Source: Actinobacteria bacterium casp-actino5
GTDB lineage: Bacteria; Actinomycetota; Acidimicrobiia; Acidimicrobiales; Ilumatobacteraceae
Length of the DNA stretch: 60,815 nt
NCBI GenBank assembly: GCA_001510385.1
Contig: LFFE01000020.1
Coordinates: 1-60,815, forward strand
Direction of reading: 5' to 3'
In this document: piece by piece, positions 54,668 through 60,764 of the stretch
Position numbering within the stretch: the first letter of the stretch is position 1
How the letters are laid out: each line of letters begins with the position of its first letter
Translations under genes and position numbers: made by a program
Notes under the pieces: model-generated
Database searches by the model: none
The model's input: only the letters and a program-made list of their open reading frames with translations
Told to the model about the DNA's origin: nothing

Positions 54668-55928
54668 GAGACTCCCTCCACTTCCTTGTCAGGTCACCCG
54701 TAAACGCCGCCTGCAACAACGACCGACGCAACCGGCCACACTCCACCTCAACCCGATCCGCTGCCGCCACCGCCGCATCAAGACGGGCCAGTTGCGTGTC
54801 CAGTATCCGAACGATCTCGTCCTGTTCGTCAGTCGGGGGAATGGCAATAGCGATTCCAGACACTGTCTTCTTGTTGACCTCGGCGAAGGTGGTTCCTGTG
54901 GCGAGGTGCTTGATTGCCGGTGTCAGGTAGTGCATCTGGTGGTAGAGGAAGACTGGGCTCAAGTCGGGACCCGGTACGAGCGACTTGAACCCCTGATTCG
55001 TGCATACCTCGCCAGTAGCGATGGCCAAATAGCCGATTGGCGCGCGTGATGTAAAGAGGACCGACCCTTCTGGCATCACCTTGGCAGAGCAACTCGCCAA
55101 TCCCTCGCGAGTGAGTGTCCGCCTACCGCCTGAGATGTAGCGCCCAGTGTGCTTTGAGAGGTCGTCGGGCGTCACCCAATTCACGTCACCACCCCAGAAG
55201 CGTTCGACGCCCGACTTGGGCGTGCCGCCGGACACGACCTGGCAAACACTGCCGATCGAGTCGGAACTCCACCCCTCCGGCAGTGCGTCCCCTCGGGATG
55301 GCTCGGGTTGGGTGAGTTGGCCGGTGAAGGCGGCGTGGAGGAGTGAGCGTCGGAATTGGTCGGCTTTGGCCCGTACCCCCTGTACCGACCGCAGCACGGT
55401 GTCAATGCGGGCCAGTTGCGTGTCGAGGATGCGAACAATCTCGCACCGCTCATTGGGTGGCGGAACGGGGATCTCAAGTCCCGACAATTTCTTCTTCCCA
55501 ATCTGTGGGACGACGCTGCCATCTGCAATGTCAGAAAGCCTGAAGGATTGAAAGAACCAGAACAAATATTCGGGGCTTATTGACTCGGGGATCACAGCCA
55601 TGCAATTGAGGTCAATCCCCCCAGGCGTCTTGACGATCCTCTTCTTATCAGTAGCAATTGCGCCACCTGCTTTTGGGAACACCACAGCGCCCGCAGGAAT
55701 GAGATGAATTCCTAATGAGCCGAGTTCCTCTTCAGCGACATAGAGACGGGACTCTCTCAATTCGCTCGGGTGAAGATTTAGGTCGCCGGCCTTGTAAAAG
55801 GGGATGATCCGGTCGTCACGAGAGTGAGACTCCAGACGGTCTTCTAGTTTCGGCGGCGTTTTCCCGGGCCTGATTGACGCAACTTGACTAACGGTTGTCG
55901 AAATCCAGCTCCTCGGAAGGTCTCTCAT
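54660..55928 (-). CDS. hsdS: Type I restriction-modification specificity subunit
   Basis: 422 aa from the ATG at 55928, which overlaps the hsdR stop (ATGA). An in-frame upstream extension to 56096 is Arg/His/Pro-rich, antisense-like and rejected. Two target-recognition domains (about residues 1-170 and 205-380) are each followed by a conserved helix: VRILDTQLARIDTVLRSV and VRILDTQLARLDAAVAAAD. RRSLLHAAFTGQL and RRSLLQAAFTGDL follow each. This internal duplication defines HsdS and sets the half-sites recognised. Confidence 0.93.
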   Translation of the reverse strand: MRDLPRSWISTTVSQVASIRPGKTPPKLEDRLESHSRDDRIIPFYKAGDLNLHPSELRESRLYVAEEELGSLGIHLIPAGAVVFPKAGGAIATDKKRIVKTPGGIDLNCMAVIPESISPEYLFWFFQSFRLSDIADGSVVPQIGKKKLSGLEIPVPPPNERCEIVRILDTQLARIDTVLRSVQGVRAKADQFRRSLLHAAFTGQLTQPEPSRGDALPEGWSSDSIGSVCQVVSGGTPKSGVERFWGGDVNWVTPDDLSKHTGRYISGGRRTLTREGLASCSAKVMPEGSVLFTSRAPIGYLAIATGEVCTNQGFKSLVPGPDLSPVFLYHQMHYLTPAIKHLATGTTFAEVNKKTVSGIAIAIPPTDEQDEIVRILDTQLARLDAAVAAADRVEVECGRLRRSLLQAAFTGDLTRKWRESRG

Positions 55929-58717
55929 GCGGCGAGGGTTTCGGTGAGGTTGGTGAGGAGGGTTGCGGCGTTGGGTCCGAGGTCGTTGATGTAGCCGTCG
56001 GTGCCGCCGTGTTCGGTGAAGGGGGCGAGTTCGAGGTCTTCGGTGGTCATGGTGGCGTTTTGGATGATGGTGTCGCGGATGCGGTCGAGCCACCATCGTT
56101 GTTCGTCGGTGAAGGTGACGCCGTTCTGGGCTTGTTGGGCGTGCCAGTTCTGGTAGCGCTGCTCGATGGTGGTGGCGTAGGGGACGAGTTCGGGCTCGTG
56201 TTCGAGGGTGTATCTGATCAACGCAATGAGGTCGGTCGCAGTGTGACGGTCAGTGGCTTTCACGTTGGTGGTGTCGAGGGCTTGGTAGGCGTTCCAGAGG
56301 GCGTCGATGGTCCAGGAGCGTGGTGGTGCGGCGATGCGGTCGGCGAGTTCTTTCAACTGGGCGAACGTGATGGTTGCCCCGTGTGGCTGTGAGTAGAGAA
56401 CGTGGAGCAAGCCGATGTCGTCGCGGTGGTCGTTGAGGAACTGTTTCCATGAGGTGACGAGGTGTCGGCATTTGTCGTAGTCGATGACGCCTTCTGCGGT
56501 GAGGAGTCGGTCGGTGGAGACTTCGTCGATGATGCGGTCGTGTGCGGCGCGGATCTCGAGGATGCGTTGACGTAACTGGGGGTTGGCGGCGAGGGGTTCG
56601 ATGATGGTGTTCACCCAGTTCCGCATGGCTGTGCCGACATCGGGTTGTCCGTTGGTGCCTCTGGGTGCGTGTTCGAGGACGGCAGCGATCTCATCAGGGT
56701 CGGTGACTGCGACGAGGCGTTTCGTGATGCCGGTGAGTGGGAGACCTCCGGCGATGTCAGCGAGTTCGCGGTCCTCGTCGGGGGTGAGTTGTCGTTCCAG
56801 GCGGGCGAGGCGGGATGCCAGTGATGCGGTTTCTTCTGCAGTGATCGTGAACGTGGCTGCTCGTTCCAGCAACTGCTGCAAGGTGACGGTCTTGGTGCGT
56901 TCCAGGGGGGCGGCGTCGATGAAGGGGTGTTCGGTGACACCGACGGCGTCGATGATGACGAACCGGTCTTTGTGGGTGGCGTCAGCGGTGACGGCCTGGA
57001 AGTCGGCGGCGTTGATGGTGCGCGCCCCCCGGCCTTTCATCTGTTCGAAGTAGGTGCGTGATTTGACGTCACGCATGAAGAACACGCACTCGATCGGCCG
57101 CACATCGGTACCGGTTGCGATCATGTCGACGGTGACCGCCACCCGCAGTGTCGGCGAGTTCCGGAACTGCTGCAACAGGCCCTTGGCATCCGACGCTTTC
57201 GACGTGATCTTCGCAGCGAAGTCGTTGCCCTTGCCGAACACCTCACGGGCCGTGTTGACGATCTCCTCGGCATGGTTGTCGTCCTTAGCGAAGATCAACG
57301 TCTTCGGGACAACCGTCCGGCCGGGGAAGATGTCGGTGAACAGCCGGTCACGGAATGTTTCAAGCACCAGACGGATTTGTGCTTTCGAGGTGACGTCACG
57401 GTCGAGTTGTTTCGATGTGTATTCGACGTCTTCGTCGAGTTCTTCGAGGCGTTCTTCTCGTGTCCGTTTGTCCTGCACGGGCACGACGGTTCCGGCGTCG
57501 ATTGTGGAGCCGTTGTCGGAGATTTCGGTTTGGATGCGGTAAACCTCGAAGTCAACGTTCACGCCGTCAGCGACAGACTGCGGATACGTGTACTCAGACA
57601 CAAGGTTCTGTTGGAAGAACCCGAACGTCTGCTTCGTTGGTGTCGCCGTCAACCCGACGAGGTGCGCATCGAAGTACTCGAGGACACCACGCCACACCCC
57701 ATAAATCGAACGATGACACTCGTCCACAATGATGAGGTCAAAGGCTTCTGGTGGGAGGTCAGGGTTGTACTCGACCGTGACCGGGGCATCAGGTGTGAAC
57801 TCGTCGATCCCGTCATCGTCCTCGTCGGGAACCTCGTGGCCCCGTAGCACCGAGAACACCCGTTGGATCGTCGAGATCGCCACCTTCGTCGACCCGGCCA
57901 TACCCGCCGACGTGAGTTTGGCGACGTTGTATAACTCGGTGAACTTACGGCCGTCCCCCGGGGCGGAGAAGTCACGGAACTCCCGCAACGTCTGATCACC
58001 AAGGTTGTTGCGATCCACCAGGAACAGAACACGATTGAAGTTGCCGAACTTCAACAGTCGGTAGCACTCGGTGACCGCCAGGTAAGTCTTTCCGGCACCG
58101 GTCGCCATCTGAACCAGCGACCTCGAATAGTTCCCGCCCGCTAGGGATGCTTCGATCCCGCCGACAGCGTCGAACTGTGCGGGCCGCATCGGATACTCAG
58201 CGAACGACGGCATCGCTGTCAACCGTTGACGCCAGGAACCCTCGACACCATCACGAGCAATACGAGCCAAGGTTGACGGCTGAGGGAAGTTAAACACCTT
58301 GCGGGCTCGTGGTTCTGGGTCGAAGCCGTTCGTGAACTGAGTCTCTGAACCGGACGCCTCAAACACGAACGGCAGACGCCCGTCCACGAGCACCGCCTGG
58401 TCTTGGTACGCCTCAGGCAGACCAGTGGCGTACATCGCGGACTGCCACTGCACACCCGCCAACGGTGTCCCCACCGGTTTCGCCTCAATCACCCCAACAA
58501 CCTGTCGGTCGACATACAGCAGATAGTCGACCCGACCATGACCGTCGGCCATGATCACCTCACGAACAGCGACCCCCACATGGTTCACCAAATCGATCTG
58601 ATCACGGTCACACACATGCCAACCAGCACGCTCCAACTGCTCATCAATCAGAACGCGAGCCTGCGCTTCAGGAGCAAGAGCGTCACCGACCACCCACCCA
58701 TCGTACGGCACCCCCAC
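55925..58717 (-). CDS. hsdR: Type I restriction endonuclease subunit (EcoEI-like)
   Basis: 930 aa. The nuclease domain has Asp64 in GRVDYLL and Glu78-x-Lys80 in GVIEAKP. The translocase has MATGAGKT (204-211), DECH (332-335, in place of DEAH) and GLTATPTK, then a second RecA-like domain with IATGTDVRPIECVFFMRDVKSRTYFEQMKGRGAR. The C-terminus contacts the MS core. The start is a GTG at 58717 with no strong ribosome site; several in-frame GTGs follow closely. It leads the operon R-S-M-RAMA. Confidence 0.94.
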   Translation of the reverse strand: MGVPYDGWVVGDALAPEAQARVLIDEQLERAGWHVCDRDQIDLVNHVGVAVREVIMADGHGRVDYLLYVDRQVVGVIEAKPVGTPLAGVQWQSAMYATGLPEAYQDQAVLVDGRLPFVFEASGSETQFTNGFDPEPRARKVFNFPQPSTLARIARDGVEGSWRQRLTAMPSFAEYPMRPAQFDAVGGIEASLAGGNYSRSLVQMATGAGKTYLAVTECYRLLKFGNFNRVLFLVDRNNLGDQTLREFRDFSAPGDGRKFTELYNVAKLTSAGMAGSTKVAISTIQRVFSVLRGHEVPDEDDDGIDEFTPDAPVTVEYNPDLPPEAFDLIIVDECHRSIYGVWRGVLEYFDAHLVGLTATPTKQTFGFFQQNLVSEYTYPQSVADGVNVDFEVYRIQTEISDNGSTIDAGTVVPVQDKRTREERLEELDEDVEYTSKQLDRDVTSKAQIRLVLETFRDRLFTDIFPGRTVVPKTLIFAKDDNHAEEIVNTAREVFGKGNDFAAKITSKASDAKGLLQQFRNSPTLRVAVTVDMIATGTDVRPIECVFFMRDVKSRTYFEQMKGRGARTINAADFQAVTADATHKDRFVIIDAVGVTEHPFIDAAPLERTKTVTLQQLLERAATFTITAEETASLASRLARLERQLTPDEDRELADIAGGLPLTGITKRLVAVTDPDEIAAVLEHAPRGTNGQPDVGTAMRNWVNTIIEPLAANPQLRQRILEIRAAHDRIIDEVSTDRLLTAEGVIDYDKCRHLVTSWKQFLNDHRDDIGLLHVLYSQPHGATITFAQLKELADRIAAPPRSWTIDALWNAYQALDTTNVKATDRHTATDLIALIRYTLEHEPELVPYATTIEQRYQNWHAQQAQNGVTFTDEQRWWLDRIRDTIIQNATMTTEDLELAPFTEHGGTDGYINDLGPNAATLLTNLTETLAA

Positions 58718-58862
58718 CCTTAACTCGGCGCTCTGAAAGAGGCGCCCGGTAGGGGCGATACGCCGATAGTGGCTTTCTCGATTAGATAGGCCTAAACGGA
58801 AGTAATCACGGATACAACAAGTGACTGAACGTCACCATCAGTTACTGCTGTAATATCGACGC
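58718..58862. promoter_or_regulatory. Divergent promoter region between hsdR and SHOCT gene
   Basis: TAATAT (58851-58856) lies 6 bases before the ATG at 58863, which fits a leaderless rightward promoter. GTGAC-TGAAC-GTCAC (58821-58835) is a 5-bp inverted repeat near the -35 area. A hairpin with GGCGC/GCGCC arms (58727-58746) sits just upstream of the hsdR start. No -10 for hsdR could be fixed. Confidence 0.5.
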
Positions 58863-59261
58863 ATGATCGGCTTTCAACTCTTTGCGCAATCAGCAACCAA
58901 TAGCACTGCCTCCATCGTTGCGGCGCTGATCATCATTGCTTTGCTGGCCTTTAATGGCATCGTTGGCTATCTGATCGGGAACACCAAGGGCCGTGGAAAC
59001 TTGGGTTTCTGGCTGGGCTTCTTTATCAGCATCATCGGTTGGATCATTGTTGCGTTTCTTCCACGGACACTCGAACTAGAAGAGGAACGGGAACTGCGAC
59101 TTGCAACAGCAAGAGGGGTGGTTTCCGCGAGCCCGGCGCCTCCGAGCGCTGCCAAGGCGACCGCTGAGAAGATCGCATTACTTGAGGAACTCCTCGAGAA
59201 CGGACTCATTTCTGACGATGAGTTTGAAGAACGCAAACGCGCAGCACTCGACGACCTCTGA
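58863..59261 (+). CDS. Two-TM protein with C-terminal SHOCT domain
   Basis: 132 aa. Two membrane segments (about residues 15-38 and 46-65, SIVAALIIIALLAFNGIVGYLIG and GFWLGFFISIIGWIIVAFL) are followed by a charged linker and a SHOCT domain at the C-terminus (KIALLEELLENGLISDDEFEERKRAALDDL). The short C-terminal domain is thought to mediate oligomerisation. It lies between the restriction operon and the reverse transcriptase, on the opposite strand to both. A role as a membrane effector is possible but only inference from position. Confidence 0.75.
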   Translation: MIGFQLFAQSATNSTASIVAALIIIALLAFNGIVGYLIGNTKGRGNLGFWLGFFISIIGWIIVAFLPRTLELEEERELRLATARGVVSASPAPPSAAKATAEKIALLEELLENGLISDDEFEERKRAALDDL

Positions 59262-59701
59262 CTATCCACAGAGTTTCCCACGGGGCCGGGGTCAAGGCGC
59301 TTGAGTGCTTGGGGCCTGTTTTGCGCCCAGTCAAGTTGGCTCTCAGGCCAACCTTAGGGGCTACCCCTGGCAGGGCGCTCCCGTGTATCCCTGCCAGGGC
59401 CTCAGTGCCACCGCGTGGTGGCGTGCTGGGTTCGGCGCAGGCCCGCCACGGTTGCGGCCCCCGACCATGTCCCTCAACACGGGAATCGTCGAGCGTTCCT
59501 GCGCTTAGCGCCTTCGCCGCAGTGTTCCTCCGGTTGGATGCGGCGAATACCTAATAGTGGTTGCACATGGAGAGAAGTATCCGTAATGGCGTGAGGCGAA
59601 GGTGCGTCAGCACGGCGGCTCGGTACCAAGCGGTCAGTACACCATGTCACTATTGTCACTCGGCCTTCAGGTGCAATACCCGGTGGCCTACGAGCGGATA
59701 A
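59262..59701. other. 440-bp highly structured non-coding region downstream of the reverse transcriptase
   Basis: No frame here has homology. Between 59335 and 59422 at least four hairpins are packed: GTTGGC/GCCAAC (59335-59352), AGGGG/CCCCT (59356-59368), an 11-bp perfect inverted repeat CCCTGGCAGGG/CCCTGCCAGGG with 13-nt loop (59365-59399) and GCCACC/GGTGGC (59407-59422). The second and third overlap and exclude each other. It lies where two convergent genes end. It could be a terminator cluster, a structural RNA, or a template for the reverse transcriptase. Confidence 0.6.
59365..59399. repeat. 11-bp perfect inverted repeat
   Basis: CCCTGGCAGGG at 59365-59375 and CCCTGCCAGGG at 59389-59399, with a 13-nt loop. 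Each arm is itself an odd palindrome, so cruciform or alternative pairings are possible. Confidence 0.8.
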
Positions 59702-60283
59702 TTAACTACAGGAAACCCCCTTCAGTGGTCGGCGGAGGAACAAAAGTGGATTCATCTCAACCTTGTGGCACGTCAGTCCAATGTCGCCAAGGTGCCGTTG
59801 CGCTTTCGTAAAGACCTTTTCGGCATCAGGGGACACGATCATGATGTTGTCGCAGTAGCGCACCCACCCGAAGCGGTGGTCGAGGTCATTGAGATAAAGG
59901 TTGGACAGCATGGGGGAGAAGCACGGGCCCGTACGGAGGCCATTCGCCCCCAGGAAAGGGTCGATCTCCCACCAGATCGTTGGGTCGAGGCGATTCACCA
60001 GCCCCCTCAGACGCTTCTTGTCGATCGAGGCGAAGTAACTCTTGATGTCGAAAGCGATTCGCTCCCCCTCAAGTTCTTCTACATGCCTAATCGCTGTGTA
60101 GATGCTGTGCCGCTTGCGATAACCGTGTACCCCGTCAGCCAGATGCGGCAAGACAAGTTTGTCGACGTGCTGCTGAATTAACCGGGCGCGTTGCTCCAAG
60201 GCACGGGGAACGACGTGTATCTGCCGATGCTTCACATGCCGAGGCCTAAGCCGATACGGACGCGGATGAGATGGCTTATGCAT
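59702..60283 (-). CDS. Compact reverse transcriptase, unassigned class
   Basis: 193 aa, close to the minimum for an RT core. Blocks in order: an RT1/RT2 start (IHVVPRALEQRARLIQQHV, HGYRKRHSIYTAI, about residues 22-65), motif A FDIKSYFASID (78-88, Asp79), motif B GLRTGPCFSPMLSNLYLNDL (115-134), motif C VRYCDNIMIV (141-150, Asp145 with Asn146 where most RTs have Asp), motif D GLTCHK (169-174) and a short motif E LLFLRR. There is no thumb extension, X domain, endonuclease or other fusion. The ATG at 60283 follows GGAGGT by five bases. Group II, DGR and retron assignments are not supported by what is visible. See the repeat region upstream. Confidence 0.88.
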   Translation of the reverse strand: MHKPSHPRPYRLRPRHVKHRQIHVVPRALEQRARLIQQHVDKLVLPHLADGVHGYRKRHSIYTAIRHVEELEGERIAFDIKSYFASIDKKRLRGLVNRLDPTIWWEIDPFLGANGLRTGPCFSPMLSNLYLNDLDHRFGWVRYCDNIMIVSPDAEKVFTKAQRHLGDIGLTCHKVEMNPLLFLRRPLKGVSCS

Positions 60284-60443
60284 GGTGCACCTCCATGGGT
60301 CGATAGTTGCTATCCGGGCGGCATGTGGAGGCGGATTTCCTACATGTAGAAAGCAGGCGACGCTTCACGGTGGCCTGATAGGCCCATACCCCTTTGAAAG
60401 CCATAAGAACTAGGGCTTTGATAGCGGTCGGCCTTCGAGTCAT
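60276..60443 (-). CDS. Possible 55-aa leader peptide overlapping the reverse transcriptase start
   Basis: An ATG at 60443 opens a frame that ends at 60276 and overlaps the ATG of the reverse transcriptase by 8 bp (ATGCATAA). Such overlap could couple translation. The peptide is basic and Ser/Thr/Cys-rich, without homology. The same frame crosses two repeats and reads DSNY in both, which is expected because they are 57 codons apart. Probably not a real protein. Confidence 0.2.
   Translation of the reverse strand: MTRRPTAIKALVLMAFKGVWAYQATVKRRLLSTCRKSASTCRPDSNYRPMEVHHA
60302..60314 (-). repeat. Repeat copy A: GATAGCAACTATC
   Basis: Perfect 5-bp stem GATAG/CTATC with CAA loop, 8 bases before the GGAGGT of the reverse transcriptase. 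It is followed by ACCC and ATGGAGG, similar to the region after copy B. Confidence 0.8.
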
Positions 60444-60454
60444 GTGTGCGCTTA

Positions 60455-60471
60455 CCCCCCTCATAGGGGGG
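60455..60471. promoter_or_regulatory. C6/G6 hairpin next to repeat B
   Basis: CCCCCC and GGGGGG with a 5-nt loop. On the reverse transcriptase strand its C-run lies just after repeat B and can alternatively close the outer stem of repeat B, so two exclusive folds are possible. Confidence 0.6.
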
Positions 60472-60472
60472 T

Positions 60473-60485
60473 GATAGTTGCTATC
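60473..60485 (-). repeat. Repeat copy B: GATAGCAACTATC
   Basis: Identical to copy A. GGGG five to two bases before and CCCC after extend the stem across a small internal loop. The CCCC also can pair with the G6 run of the next hairpin. Confidence 0.8.
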
Positions 60486-60527
60486 TGCCCCTAAATCTGA
60501 GGTGGAGTTTTCGGGTTCCTGCTGCCC

Positions 60528-60540
60528 GACAGTTGCTATC
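60528..60540 (-). repeat. Repeat copy C: GATAGCAACTGTC
   Basis: One change from copies A and B. As RNA the stem is kept by a U-G wobble in the middle. A weaker copy D (GATAGCGACT) lies at 60686-60698. Confidence 0.75.
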
Positions 60541-60593
60541 CGCCCACCTAAAACCCGGCACGTAATTGGTGCCGAGTTGCTCACGGCGCCCTT

Positions 60594-60613
60594 GTGCACA
60601 TTTTGTGCACATG
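60594..60613 (+). promoter_or_regulatory. Putative right arm-type integrase site
   Basis: GTGCACATTTTGTGCACATG, 103 bp inside attR, is 17/20 identical and in the same orientation as 50366-50385. It contains GTGCACA twice. Its position in the upstream RNA region of the reverse transcriptase means both functions would overlap. Confidence 0.5.
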
Positions 60614-60716
60614 ACCCTCTCAGCACCCCAGAGCCGCCACGGCCCTCAGACAACCAAGACCCAGGAAGCGAGGGGCTCAGATGCTCCCAGTCGCTATCAC
60701 CGAACAACCAGGGTGT

Positions 60717-60764
60717 TTTCCTAAACCGCAGGTCGCAGGTTCGAGTCCTGCCGGGGGCGCCAAT
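60717..60764 (+). repeat. attR: right copy of 48-bp attachment core
   Basis: Perfect duplicate of 50271-50318, which is the 3' half of tRNA-Arg(CCU) plus two flanking bases. The 5' half of the tRNA is absent, so this is a tRNA fragment and not a gene. Confidence 0.92.

Larger units (their letters stand above)
60284..60716 (-). ncRNA. Putative repeat-bearing non-coding RNA upstream of the reverse transcriptase
   Basis: About 430 bp between the reverse transcriptase start and attR. In the sense direction it holds GATAGCAACTATC hairpins three times, a degenerate fourth copy, a C6/G6 hairpin (60455-60471), a GGCAC/GTGCC hairpin near 60557-60573 and another CATGG/CCATG fold over the start codon. 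No convincing protein is encoded, although a weak frame crosses it. Non-coding RNAs in this position serve retrons and other defence RTs. No promoter could be fixed, so the RNA call is a hypothesis from structure. Confidence 0.5.
50271..60764. mobile_element. tRNA-Arg integrative element with restriction and reverse transcriptase cargo
   Basis: Bounded by 48-bp direct repeats. It starts with an integrase next to attL, an excisionase and a regulator in one operon, and carries a type I-like restriction operon with RAMA nuclease, a SHOCT membrane protein and a compact reverse transcriptase with repeat-bearing flanks. No replication, conjugation or capsid gene was found, so it is an integrative element mobilised by its own integrase but not self-transmissible on this evidence. 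It could be called a defence island. Confidence 0.9.

Noticed and set aside
55929-56096. N-terminal extension of hsdS
   Set aside because: His/Arg/Pro-rich translation antisense-like to the end of hsdR, outside the specificity subunit, while the ATG at 55928 overlaps the hsdR stop.
58765-58777. GATAGTGGCTTTC, 11/13 match to the RT-linked repeat, upstream of hsdR
   Set aside because: Two changes break the stem, flanks do not match, and one such match is expected by chance in this length.
60302-60540. CRISPR array
   Set aside because: Only three good copies of a 13-mer with unequal spacings (42 and 158 bp gaps) and no Cas genes.
60276-60707. 143-codon frame upstream of the reverse transcriptase
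   Set aside because: No homology or domain, low-complexity composition, and it spans several RNA-type hairpins. The DSNY repeats in it follow from the nucleotide repeat. Only the last 55 codons are kept as a weak candidate.
59702-60716. Diversity-generating retroelement
   Set aside because: Motif B reads FSP where DGR enzymes have a SQ-type block, no accessory Avd gene is present and I found no template/variable repeat pair with adenine-specific changes.
59262-60716. Group II intron
   Set aside because: No maturase X domain, no domain V/VI hairpin and no intron-type 5' end were visible around the reverse transcriptase.
60284-60716. Standard retron msr-msd
   Set aside because: I could not identify the paired a1/a2 ends or a branching guanosine with confidence, and the enzyme is shorter than known retron RTs. 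It remains possible and should be tested by covariance search.
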